The notes beneath the pieces were generated by a model that was given only the letters and a program-made list of their open reading frames with translations, made no database searches and was not told the origin of the DNA. Shown here piece after piece: positions 46,558 through 57,655 of a stretch of DNA of 64,000 nucleotides. Position numbers and translations under genes: made by a program. This stretch comes from Ailurus styani (Eukaryota; Chordata; Mammalia; Carnivora; Ailuridae): NCBI GenBank assembly GCA_002007465.1, contig LNAC01000162.1, forward strand, positions 2,705,832-2,769,831, given 5' to 3'. The stretch's first letter is position 1, and each line of letters opens with the position of its first letter.

Positions 46558-47007
46558 CTCAGTAATTTTAAATATAGAGAATTGATGGGGGGAAAAAAAA
46601 CCCACTGGGGGTTATCTAACCAACTCAATAGGAGTGAACTAATAGTTCAAGAACTGAGTACACCAGCACTAGATATTTTTTTAATCTGCACAAAAGTTAG
46701 CGACTTAAAACACAACAAATGTGTTATTGCATTAAGAATACATTTGCTGCAAGTAACAAAAAACCTAATGTGAGTGGCTTAAACATAAAAAAAAAATAGT
46801 GTTTACTGTTTCCTCGTAGTCGCAAGATTCTCCTTCTGGTAGCAATCTCTATTCCAAGTAGACAGAAGAAGGCAAACAGGAGATATCTGTGAAACTTTTT
46901 ATCTGAGAAGCACTAAACCTCACCCTGAAGCCTCTCAGAGAGCCACAATTAAAAGGTATATATTTTGAGCTGGGTACCTAGGTACTTCGACTGGGATCTT
47001 TTTTAGT
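46558..47007. other. No recognised feature
   Basis: Mixed sequence; nothing supported. Confidence 0.4.
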
Positions 47008-47021
47008 AAGAACAAAAGAGA

Positions 47022-47275
47022 GGGGTGCCTGGGTGGCTCAGTGGGTTAAAGTCTCTGCCTTCGGCTCACGTCATGGTCTCAGGGTCCTGGGATGGAGCCC
47101 CGAATCAGGCTCCCTGCTCAGCAGGGAGCCTGCTTCCTCCTCTCTGCCTGCCTCTCTGCCTACTTGTAATCTCTCTCTTTGTGAAATAAAGAAGTAAAAT
47201 CTTAAAAAAAAAAATGTGGCTGAAGTCCAATTCAGTGTGATACTTAGAATCACCCAATACTTTAAAAAAAAAAAA
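47022..47275 (+). mobile_element. Can-SINE, sense, with 49-nt 3' transduction
   Basis: SINE body ends in an A tail at about 47214. Non-SINE sequence follows at 47215-47263 (starts TGTGGCTGAAGTCC, ends CCAATACTTT), then a second A tail to 47277. The duplication AAGAACAAAAGAGA at 47008-47021 and 47276-47289 encloses the whole unit. Confidence 0.93.
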
Positions 47276-47289
47276 AAGAACAAAAGAGA

Positions 47290-47781
47290 ACAATAGATAT
47301 TGGGTAAAAAACTAAGAATGATTGCTGAAGTAATGACTCATAAGCTGACTTACAGAGCAGTTGAATATATCAAACAGCAGACCAAAGAAACTATATTGAA
47401 CTTAGGTTCTCTATATATTTATTTTAAATTAATACAATAACTATATTATTCTGCAAAGTATATGGTTGTTAAATAGCTACCCATAAATTGAATTTTGTTG
47501 TGTTAAAAAAAAAATAAAAAATTAATTGCAAAGAATTTTTTCCAAAAAACTTTAGCGAACAGTGCTTGGAGAAAACTTTATCTGTGATGTCTGTGTTACG
47601 AAACATTATGAATACATAAAGAAATGTAAGAAAATGTAAAGGGTTTTAATAAATCTCTGATTCACATCTCTTGCAGTGATCATAGACTCCTGATCTTACA
47701 TAATCTTGACAATTACTACTCCCACAAATATTCCCTCTTTGGCCTGAAATCTTTAACTTTGATTGTGGCACTGAGCAATTG
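47290..47781. other. No recognised feature
   Basis: A+T-rich; nothing supported. Confidence 0.4.
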
Positions 47782-47944
47782 TTACCTGATATATTTATTG
47801 AGATGTATATATATATTTATATATATATATATTATATATATATAAATATATATATATTATATATATAAATATATATATTATATATATAAATATATATATT
47901 ATATATATAAATATATATATATTTACCTAATATATTTATTGAGA
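47782..47944. repeat. AT-rich palindromic minisatellite between 22-bp direct repeats
   Basis: About 119 bp of almost pure A/T (47804-47922) with a recurring unit like ATTATATATATAAATATAT, self-complementary. It is flanked by a 22-bp direct repeat with one mismatch (47782-47803 and 47923-47944; core ATATATTTATTGAGA). Confidence 0.93.
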
Positions 47945-48195
47945 AGATTTCTTGTTTATTAAACTACACTATCATATCAGACTTTATTCATTCATGTATC
48001 CTTTTATCTAATCTAGACAATTTTCACCAAAGTAGATTCCTTACATACACTTTTACAATAAACAAATTTGATAAATATCAATGGCCTCATTATTCCATAA
48101 ACTTGTAATGTTTAGTGAATTTATCTGAAACATGATTTCAACCTTAAACTCCACCTGGACTAAATTTTTTGTTCTCATGTGTGTACCTGTGGGGG

Positions 48196-48270
48196 TGTGT
48201 GTGTGTATGTGTGTGTGTGTGTGTGTGTGTGTATGTGAGAGAGAGAGAGAGAGGGAGAGAGAGAGAAAGA
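48196..48270 (+). repeat. (GT)n(GA)n compound microsatellite
   Basis: GT units with TATG breaks, then GAGAGA. It explains the Val/Cys then Glu/Arg dipeptide frame of 107 codons at 48132-48455. Confidence 0.96.
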
Positions 48271-48589
48271 ATGTGTTATTTTCATATTTTAGTTACACTG
48301 TAAAAGGCTGGGATACTGTGCAAAATGCAAAAGAAATTTATGGAGGATTTTTGTTGTTTTTTGGCGGGGGTGGGGGTGGGGATGTGGTATTCTTACCTAA
48401 TGAGAAAATCTGTATTCTCAGATATGGTGAAAAATATGTAGTTTCTCTTTTCTAAAAGATTTGTCTCCTTTTTGATAAGAGGAAAAATAAATAAGCAAAT
48501 AACAATGATAACTTTTGGTCCATGTGATAAATTTTATTTTTTGTATGTATTTGATTTATTCCAACTTCAAATTTCATGGCAGGCATTAT

Positions 48590-49044
48590 AATGCCCTTTC
48601 CTCAATTCCCATAACCTGTGAATATTTTACTTTACATGACCAAAGGGACCTTGCATATGTAATTAAATGAAGCATCTTGTAGTAGACAGGTTATTCTGGA
48701 TTAACCAGTGGGCTCACTGTAATCACAAGGGTCCTTATAAAAGGGAGGCAGAAGGGTTAGAACCAGAGATAAAGACTTGAAATTGTTACACTTTTGGAAT
48801 CAAAGGTGGAGAAAGGGGCCATAACCCAGCACATGAAGGCAGCCTATAGAAGTTGGAAAAGGCAAGGGCAAATTTTCTCCTTTGACCTTTCAGAAGCAAC
48901 ACAACTCCACTAATGCCTTATTTCAGCCTACTAACACTCATCTTGGATTTCAGACCTTCAGAATTGTAAGGTAATGAAATTGTGTTGTTTTAAGCCACTA
49001 TGTTTTTGGTAAGTTGTTACAGTAGCAATAGAATAGGAATACAA
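48590..49044 (+). mobile_element. MaLR LTR, MLT1-type, sense
   Basis: CCATAACCTGTGAATATTTT, CCAAAGGGACCTTGCATATG, GTAATCACAAGGGTCCTTAT, TTGTGTTGTTTTAAGCCACT and ACAGTAGCAATAGAATAGGA keep MLT1 LTR order. Ancient, no coding part. Confidence 0.85.
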
Positions 49045-50577
49045 CTCCTTACCACAACTAATTGAAACAATCTCTTTTGGGTGACACTTCAAAGTCTCTC
49101 TAGGTGAAATATCAGTGTCTCAATGTCCCGCTTCACCTCTGTTAGTCTCAAAATACAGGTGATTTACAGGGTTTTTAGACCCCAAAGTAGAAAAGGACCC
49201 CAGAACTATGCAGGGTCAATGGCTTTTATATCCCTGGTCAATTTTATTATTTTCCTGATTAGGCTACAATTATGGGTCTCCTAGTCAGATTTTCACCATT
49301 AAATATAATGGTAACTGTAGGTTTTTTGAAAAAATTCTTTGTCAAGTTGAGGAAGTTCACTTCTATTCCCATTTTTCTGAGAGTTTTTATCATAAATGAG
49401 TGCTGAAATTTTTCACATGATTTTTCTGCATAGACTGGCATAGTCATGTCATTTTTCTTTCCTGTCATTTTTCTATTAATAATGACATTAAACAATTTGT
49501 GAATACTGAACCAGCTGTGCATCCCTAGAATGACCCCACTGGGTCAATATATATAATTGTTACATGTTGTATATTGCTAATATTTTGTTAAATATTCTTG
49601 TGTCTATATTCTTAAGTGACACTACTCTCTAGGGATGAGGGGGACTTTTTTATGTGGTATAAGGTATTAGTATAATAATAGCTTCAAAAAATCAATTAAG
49701 AAGTGTTTCCTCCTCTTTAACTATCTGAAAGAATTATATAGAATTTGTATTAATTCTTTAAAAGTTCGGTAGAATTCTTCATAGAAACTATCTGGACCTG
49801 GAGATTTCTTTTGTAGAAAGTTTAAAATTATAAGTCTAATCCCTTTATAGATTTATGGCTCTTCAAATTATCTACTTTATTTTGGGTGAGTTGCAGAACA
49901 GTTTCTCAAAGGATAAGTCCATTTTGTCCAAGTTGTCAAATTTACCTGTCTTAGAGTTGTTTAGTATTTCCTTTTTATCCTTTTAATGTCTGCAGGGTCT
50001 GTCTTGATATCCTGTTTTCATTCCTGATATTGGTAATTTTTTCTTCTTTTTGCTTGCCAGCCATGCTAGAAGTTTGTCAATTTTATTGACCTTTTCAAAG
50101 AATGGATTCTTTGTTTCATTGATTGATTTCCATTGTATATTTTTTCTATTTTCTATTTCAGTGGTTTCTGATGTCATATTTATCATTTCCTTCCTTTTGT
50201 TTGCTCTGGGTTTATTTTACTCATCTTTTTCTCTGTTCTTGAAGTGGGAGTGTACATGATTTATTTGAAGTTTTTTTCTAATGTCTGCATTTATTGCTGT
50301 ACATTTCCTTCTCAGCACTGATTTAGCTGTGTACCACAAATTTGGGTATGTTGTCTTTTCATTTTCATTCGTTTGAATGTATCTTTAAATTTTACTTTGA
50401 TTTTTCTTCTCTGACCCATTGATTATTTTTAAGTGTATATTTTAGCTTCTATGTATTTGGAAATTATTCTTTCTGTTATTGGTTTCTAGTATGATTTCAT
50501 TGTGATTCAAGAACACGCTCTGTATGATTTCTAAGCTTTTAAATTTTTGAGGATTTTTTTAAAAGCCTACATGTTCT

Positions 50578-50784
50578 TTTTTTTTTTTTTTTAAGATTTA
50601 TTTATTTATTTATTTCACAGAGGGAGAGAGATCACAAGGAGGCAGAGAGGCAGGCAGAGAGACAGAGGGGGAAGCAGGCTCCCCGCTGAGCAGGGAGCCC
50701 AATGCGGGCCTTGATCCCAGGACCCTGAGATCATGACCTGAGCCGAAAGCAGAGGCTTTAACCCACTGAGCCACCCAGGCGCCC
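50578..50784 (-). mobile_element. Can-SINE, antisense
   Basis: Young-looking antisense SINE. Perfect 17-bp duplication AAAAGCCTACATGTTCT at 50561-50577 and 50785-50801. Confidence 0.97.
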
Positions 50785-51285
50785 AAAAGCCTACATGTTC
50801 TACGGGCACTTGAAATTAATGTGTATTCTCTTGCTGTTGGCTAAAATGTTCTAGAAATATTTCATTAGATCCTATTGTTTAATGGTATTGTTTTTATATA
50901 TACTTGCTGAAATTCTATTTAGTTGGTTGGTTAAATTGTTCAGAGAGGAGTGCTCAACTATAACTATGAATTTGTGTATTTCTCTTTTCAGTTTGATCAA
51001 TTTTCCTTCACATATTTTGCAGCTCTTCCATTTGGTGCATACACTTTGACGAATGCTATGTCTTCTTGGTAGACTTTTACTGTTATATAGTGTCCCTCTC
51101 TGTCTCTGATAATTTTTTCTTTTTGCTCTGAAATCTACTTTTCTATTATTATAGCCACTCTTCTTTTCCTTTGATTCAAGTTTACATGGTATATCTTTAT
51201 TCATCCTTTTACTTTCAACCTGCTTATATCATTGTACTTCAATTGAGATTTTTGTTGACAGCGAATAATTGGGTCAGGCTTTTTT

Positions 51286-51484
51286 TTATTTGAATATTTA
51301 TTTATTTGAGAGAGAGAAAGAGAACAGGCATGAGTGAGGAGAGTGGCAGAGGGAGAGGGAGAGAATCTCAAGCAGACTCCCCACTGAGTGTGGAGCCGGG
51401 CATGGAGCTTGATCTTACGACCCCTAGATTTTGACCTGAACAAAACCAAGAGTCAGACACTCAACTGAGCCACACAGGTGCCCC
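51286..51484 (-). mobile_element. Can-SINE, antisense, older copy
   Basis: Duplication TTGGGTCAGGCTTTTTT at 51269-51285 and TTGGGTCAGGTTTTTT at 51485-51500. Diverged SINE body ending in CTGAGCCACACAGGTGCCCC. Confidence 0.93.
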
Positions 51485-51808
51485 TTGGGTCAGGTTTTTT
51501 AATGCACTCTGACAATCTATCTTTTATTTGGTGAATTTAGACCATTTATATTTAATCATTTAGTGTAATTATTGATAAGATTGGTCCTCAGTATGTCATT
51601 TTATATTTTTCTATTCTCTCTTGCATTTCTTTTTTCTTTTTCCTGCTTTAATATTGATGATGATGATTAATATTTTTTAGAAATTCAATTTCTATTTTTC
51701 TGTATTTTTGTATATTTATATCCTTCCTTATATAGAACTTTTTGGTGGTTGCTCTAGGTATAACAACTTATATACAAAACTTACTACAGTCTACTGGTGT
51801 CATCTTTT

Positions 51809-52986
51809 TTTTTTTTTAAATATCAGTCTTTATTTACATATTGTATGTCTCAAAAAAGGCTTGAGGGAAAAAAAGAAGTTTCAACAGGAAGTCAGTAAAT
51901 TCTCATAGATCTGCCTGTTGCTAGCACTTGGGGAGAGGGAGTCATGGAGTCCATGGAGATTGGAAAATGATGGCAGAACTTCAAATGTTCAAATCACTTG
52001 CCAAGGAAATGCCACACTTGCTCTGCGTCTTCAATTCCCTTATTTGGTGACAATGACACCAGTTCAATTATTGATCTTGCTTCCTCTTGAGTGCAATGGA
52101 AAGGGCTGTCACATACCTGCACGTTGGTGTAATTTATGGTCCCTCCATCACAATTCTTCATAAGCAATGTTTTCCAACATTCATGAGTAGGTTTAATAAC
52201 TTCAAGAGCATAAGCCTTGTTTTTGAATTCTCCATTAAAAGCAAACTGGTTTTCTGGTTTTCCTTCTGGCACCTTATAAAATCTAAACCAATTAAGCATA
52301 GCTTCCAAGTAACCTGGTTTGTATTTCTTAACATCATCAATACCATGAAACCTTGAGGCTTCAGGATCATTCACATTGATAGCAATTATTTTCCAATCTG
52401 TTTCATCCTGATCAATAAGAGCCAAAATTCCAAGGATCTTCACATGAATAACCTCTCCACAAGAAAGAACCTTTGAGCCTATTTCACAAACATCAATAGG
52501 ATCATTATCTCCACAGCAGTCTGTACTCTTATCTTTTCGATGGGGATCTTCCCAAGTCTCTGGGAGGGCACCATAATTCCAGATATAACCCTTGCAAGGA
52601 AAGATATTTGCCACATAGTGTAGTTTGCCATCCTTTATATCTTGTTTAATGGGATTCAATGGCTCCTTTGTGGCAATCTCCATTTTAGCATTTGTCCACC
52701 GAGGTACTTCTACAACCATATTAAACAAATTCTCACATTGATCATTTCGTGCTCTCTTTGTAGGAATGACATTTTCCTCTGTTGAATCCACCTTGAGAGG
52801 AATATCATGAAAAGGGGAAACGTAGTGACCAGCTACATTCTTGAAGAAGAGGCGGTAATGGGGGGAGTAGGGCTGACCGCACACCTCCGGGCGGCCAAAA
52901 AGCATGGGCCATGGCGTGGTGTGGCCCAGGCCCTGCACTCTTTCCGCGGGCCAAGCGAGCGGCAGCGAGGGGCCCCGTGCACCAAG
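51809..52986 (-). pseudogene. PPA2: Processed retrocopy of PPA2 (mitochondrial inorganic pyrophosphatase)
   Basis: The parent enzyme hydrolyses pyrophosphate to phosphate in mitochondria. A 333-codon minus-strand frame (52995-51994) matches PPA2 from about residue 39 to its C-terminal QVWHFLGK. It is intronless, carries AATAAA (51834-51829) and a poly-A tail, and is bounded by a 14-bp duplication TGGTGTCATCTTTT (51795-51808 and 52987-53000), so it was copied by L1 machinery. The metal-binding motif DNDPIDV is at 163-169. Residues matching yeast K56, E58, Y93, D115, D117, D120, D147, D152 and K154 are kept, but the R78 equivalent is His126. The first 30 or so residues are out of frame with the presequence, and the ATG lies in the target duplication. 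PPA1 fits less well: PPA2 has the EEN...KRARND insert and this C-terminus. Expression is unknown. Confidence 0.93.
51829..51834 (-). promoter_or_regulatory. Polyadenylation signal AATAAA of the PPA2 retrocopy
   Basis: TTTATT on the + strand, about 12 bases before the poly-A tract (51809-51817) and about 160 bases after the stop codon at 51994. Copied from the parent mRNA. Confidence 0.9.
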
Positions 52987-54700
52987 TGGTGTCATCTTTT
53001 AACAAGTTCAAGTGAAGTACAGAAATTTTATGTCTTTTACATCTTTACCCATCCCTGCTTCTAATATATTGTTCTTAAATATTTCTTCCACATACATTTA
53101 GAACAAAATCAATTGTATTGTAATTTTTTATTCAATGTCAACAATTAGAGAACTCATAGAAGATAGGTATATTTTGTTTGCTGATATTTTTTCTTATTCT
53201 TTTCTTTCTTCCTAATATTATATATTTCCTTCATTTTGTATTTCATTTCTCTTTAGAGAAATTCCTTTATCCATTCTTTTAGATTAGATCTGCTGGTGAC
53301 ACATTCTCTTAGTTTTCAATTATTTGAGAATGTCTTGATTTCCCTTCTATTCCAGAAGAATTTTTTCACTGGGTATAGATTCTGAGTTGGCAATTCTTTT
53401 CTTCCAGGACTTGAAAAATATTGTGCCGCTTCCTTGGCCTCTGTTGTTTCTGAAGGAAACTTGCTCTCATTTTGTCTTTCCTCTATCGTTAAGATGTAAT
53501 TTCAGAAATTAAATGATGATTTATCTTGAAGGCATGAATATCTTTAGGTTTGGTGTTTATTCTTAAATCTGTAGGTTTATGTCTGTTGCCAAATTACAGA
53601 AGTTTTCCTCCATTGTTACTTCAAGTAATTTCTCTGCCCGTCTTTTCTCTTGTTCTCCTAAGCCTCTGATAACACTAAAGGTAGATCTTTTGCTGTAGCC
53701 TCACAATGATTATATAATTCCTATTGTCTTACCTTCAGGCTCTGATCCATTTTTCTCACCATCTCATTCTACTATTAAGCATATCCACTGGCCTTTTTAC
53801 CCATGGACCTTTACATTTTGGTAGTTGAATATTTTCTTCTAAAATTCCCATTTGGCTCTTATTTATATTTTCTATTTTTCTGCTGAGGTGTTTTATCTCT
53901 TTGCTTCTAGTTTTAGTATTTATTTCAAGCCTTTTTGCAATTGCTTGCTTAAACATGTTTATCATGACTATTTTATATATTTTTCAGATAAGTCGTATAT
54001 CTCTGTCATTACAATGTTGGCATCTATTGGTCATCTTTTTCATTAGGTTTCACATCTTCCTAGTTTTTGATATAATGAACAATTCATAATTAAAAGCTTG
54101 ACATTTCTGCCTTATGTTATGAGTCACTATTATCATCTTAAGACCTTAACAGGCTTTCTGTGACACTGCTCCAAACAGGTTAGGTGTTGCATAAAACTTC
54201 ATTATTGCCAGATGGAAAGAGAAGTCCTGGTTCCCCACTTATTCTGCACTAACACTCAAGGAGACTCAGCTCTTTGTTACTGTTAGGCAGGAGTGGGAGT
54301 TCTGGTTTCCCACACTGACTCCACTGACATTGTGGTGCAAATGGTTTTGTTACCATTCTGATGATGAAATTCCCAATTCTCCAGTAGGCCTCTTCTGATT
54401 CTACCTTAGCTTAGAAGGAGATGGGCATCTCATTACTACTAGATGGGTTGGAAGTTTATGTTCTCCATGTGGTTTTCACTGACACTGCTGAATGGGAGGA
54501 CTTATTACTAACTGATGGTCATGTAAGTCTCATCTCCCCAGTTGGCCTTCCCTGGCACCATGATTTTATGGTGTCTTGTAGAATGTTTTATAAATGTCAA
54601 TTAGGAAAACTGGTTGATAATATAATACAGATCATTTATATCTGTATTTGTTTTCTCTATAAATGTTCTCTGAACTACTAACAGATGTTTCTTGAAATTT

Positions 54701-55257
54701 CAGTCTTAAATTGTGGATTTATCCCTTTCTGCTTTCAATTTTCAGGTTTTGCTATATGTCCAAAGCTCTGTTATTAGACACATATACTTTTAAGATTATG
54801 TCATAATAATAATAATTAATAACAATAAGAGGTGAATCCATAATAAATATATTTAGAAAATTCAACTATGAAACTAATATGAAGTCAGAATTATGGTTAC
54901 TTTTGGAAAGTGTAATAACTGGGAGGTAGCATGTTACAAGTTTCTTAAGTGTTAGCAACATTCTATTTTTTGATGAGGGTGGAGGTTACACATGTGTTCT
55001 CATTTTGTGGTTATCAGTGAATCTGGAGAACTATTATTTGTCTATTTTTTTGTTTGTATATAGCAATTCTGTAAAAAGTATATTATAAACAACTGAAATT
55101 TTATGTTTTCATTTGTCATTACATTACTTCTCAACAGGGATATTAGGGCATAATCTAATCAGCAGAGCAGGTAAGAGGAATTCATATTCCATGTATAAAG
55201 TCTTGAGGCATGTTTTCAGTAAACTCTGATCATATGGTAACTACTGTCTGGGTGGGT
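54701..55257. other. No recognised feature
   Basis: A+T-rich sequence ending in GGGTGGGT before a gap. Confidence 0.4.
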
Positions 55258-55542
55258 NNNNNNNNNNNNNNNNNNNNNNNNNNNNNNNNNNNNNNNNNNN
55301 NNNNNNNNNNNNNNNNNNNNNNNNNNNNNNNNNNNNNNNNNNNNNNNNNNNNNNNNNNNNNNNNNNNNNNNNNNNNNNNNNNNNNNNNNNNNNNNNNNNN
55401 NNNNNNNNNNNNNNNNNNNNNNNNNNNNNNNNNNNNNNNNNNNNNNNNNNNNNNNNNNNNNNNNNNNNNNNNNNNNNNNNNNNNNNNNNNNNNNNNNNNN
55501 NNNNNNNNNNNNNNNNNNNNNNNNNNNNNNNNNNNNNNNNNN
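55258..55542. other. Assembly gap, 285 N
   Basis: Run of N ending directly at a (GT)n tract, so the gap probably contains a long GT microsatellite. Confidence 0.98.
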
Positions 55543-55570
55543 GTGTGTGTGTGTGTGTGTCTGTGTGTGT
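55543..55570 (+). repeat. (GT)n microsatellite at gap edge
   Basis: GT units with one CT break directly after the N run. Confidence 0.95.
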
Positions 55571-55683
55571 TTCCTGGTTTATTTAAGTAGTCACTGCCAG
55601 AATTAGTTTCCAGAATTTTTTTTGTGTTACTGTCTTATTCCTATTTGTTATTTGTCTGGCATGACATTTGGCTTATAGATATT

Positions 55684-56082
55684 GTAGTAATTTCCTATAT
55701 CCACCATAACAAACACCACAGACTGGGTGGCTTAAACAACAGAAATTTATTTTCTCAAAGTTTTGGAGGCTAAAATTCCACAATCAAGGTATTGGCAGGT
55801 TTGGTTTCTTCTAAGGTTACTCTCCTTAAACTACAAATATCTACCCCTTCACTGTGTCTTCACTTGTTCTTTCCCTTTATGTGCATATGTGTCTGCATCC
55901 TAATCTCCTTATCCTATGAAGACATCAGTCATAATGGATTGGGGCCCACACATATGATTTCATTTTACCTTAATTACTACCTCTTTACAGGTTCTACATA
56001 CAAACACTATCATATCTGAGATACTGGGGATTAGGACTTCAACATAGAAATTATAGTGGGACATAAGCTAGCCCATAATAGA
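55684..56082 (-). mobile_element. MaLR LTR, MLT1-type, antisense
   Basis: AACACCACAGACTGGGTGGC, TTAAACAACAGAAATTTATT, AATGGATTGGGGCCCACACA and GGGATTAGGACTTCAACATA, ending at GCTAGCCCATAATAG. Ancient LTR. Confidence 0.87.
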
Positions 56083-57193
56083 TGTATTTAATAAATGAAT
56101 ATATGCATGATATTGTGACATAAAGGAATGAGCATTGGAATAATAAGAAAATGAATTATGGTACTTTCTTCTCATTAATTGATATTAAGCTGAGCAAACC
56201 ATTTATATTTTTGACCTATTTAACCAACAGCAGTGATCGTTTTAGTTGCTTAATTTTCTACTTCTATAACTCTGTTATACTACCTGAATGTAAACAATTA
56301 TAATTTACTTGTATTTATTTACATGGAACTTACAAATTTTTAATTGATCAATTTATTTTACTTTGATAAATATTGCTTTTAACAAATAAACCAGATAAAA
56401 AAATCAAATCTACTTTGTGACACAGGCCAATAATATGCCTTCCAAATAACATTAATACATATGCACAAAAACTGCATTGAAAATTTTCACTACTTCAAAA
56501 TTTTATAACATGTTTTAATAACATTTCTCTTATTTTAACTAGTGTATTAATGACTTATAAGCTGTTGCATTTTATTTTCAGACTGCTATAAGGACATAAG
56601 TAGTTATAATTCTTTATAAAGAAGTGTCAGCATAAACAATTTTGAAGTTAGCAATATTTATTATGTTCTAATTTTCCTTCTCCTCAAGAAGTGTAAGAAC
56701 CCATGAAGGCGAGACAACTATTTAAATTGCCAAAAGACAGGAAGAAAAACAACTAGCTCATTCAATCAACTGGATGAGTCTTTGAATACACCAGGGAAGA
56801 GTTTCAAGCTCATTACCTTTAAATAGTAAAAGCTCCAAAGTAGGAGTATGATGGAAAATTTTGTAACAATATAGTTTCAAGTAGAGTTTAACCATGTACT
56901 GGCTGTTTTTCAAAACTATGACAGGCTGTAAGGATACACTTACACAGCACAGTATCTGTCATTATACTAGTCCATTTTTTTGAAAAAGAACTCCAGAGAA
57001 TAATAATAATAATAGCATTATTATTATTTTCCAGTCCAATAATAATACTGTTATTTCCCCCTATACTGAGCAAAGGAGATGATGCATATTTATGTCTCAT
57101 TACACAACACTGGACAGTACTACAATAAACAGATAATTATGTTAATGTGTTCTTTTATCTCATATCCTTCTCAAATGTCTTTGAAATATAATT
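56083..57193. other. Unrecognised A+T-rich sequence
   Basis: Contains two short inverse (AAT)/(ATT) runs at about 57000-57030. No gene seen. Confidence 0.42.
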
Positions 57194-57207
57194 AAGAATA
57201 TTCTTTT

Positions 57208-57399
57208 TTTTTAAGTTTTTATTTATTTATTTGACACAGAGAGATATAAGTAGGCAGAGAGGCAGGCAGAGAAAGAGAGGAGGAAGTGGGCTCCCTGCTG
57301 AGAAAGGAGCCCGATGAGGGGCTTGATCCCAGGACCCTGAGATCGTGACCTGAGTCAAAGGCAGAAGCTTTAACCCACTGAGCCACCCAGGCGCCCTCC
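57208..57399 (-). mobile_element. Can-SINE, antisense
   Basis: Perfect duplication AAGAATATTCTTTT at 57194-57207 and 57400-57413. Its right duplication abuts the left duplication of the next SINE. Confidence 0.96.
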
Positions 57400-57431
57400 A
57401 AGAATATTCTTTTAAAATGTAGATTGTTCTT

Positions 57432-57637
57432 AGGGTGCCTGGGTGGCTCAGCTGGTCAAGCATCTGCCTCCGGCTCAGGTCATGATCTCAAGGTCCTGGG
57501 ATTGAGCCCCGGGGTAGGCTCTCTGCCCAGTAAGGAGTCTGTTTCTTCTTCTCCCTTCTGTCCCTCCTCCCTGCTCATGCTTGCTCTCCCTCTCTCAAAT
57601 AAATAAAATAAAATCTTATTAAAAATTTTTAAAAAAT
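57432..57637 (+). mobile_element. Can-SINE, sense, older copy
   Basis: Duplication AAAATGTAGATTGTTCTT at 57414-57431 and AAAACATAGATTATTCTT at 57638-57655 (three mismatches). CT part GCTCATGCTTGCTCTCCCTC marks an older subtype. Confidence 0.95.
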
Positions 57638-57655
57638 AAAACATAGATTATTCTT

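Larger units (their letters stand above)
49490..54700 (-). mobile_element. Old L1, antisense: ORF2 RT/EN part, ORF1 region and 5' end
   Basis: Antisense L1 text runs RT region (about 49490-50020), endonuclease region (about 50040-51250; GACCTTTTCAAAGAATGGAT, ATAGTGTCCCTCTCTGTCTC), the part between ORFs and ORF1 (51500-54100), and a 5' region to about 54700. Antisense L1-like text may start as early as 49260. Frames are broken. Two SINEs and the PPA2 retrocopy interrupt it, and L1 text resumes after each. Confidence 0.75.

Noticed and set aside
47782..47944. CRISPR-like spaced repeats
   Set aside because: Only A/T simple repeat units without distinct spacers in a mammalian genome.
48132..48455. 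107-codon frame with Val/Cys and Glu/Arg repeats
   Set aside because: Translation of a (GT)n(GA)n microsatellite.
51994..52995. Functional PPA2 or PPA1 gene
   Set aside because: Intronless, poly-A tail, target-site duplication, missing start region and a changed active-site Arg point to a processed copy. PPA1 is excluded by the PPA2-type insert and C-terminus.
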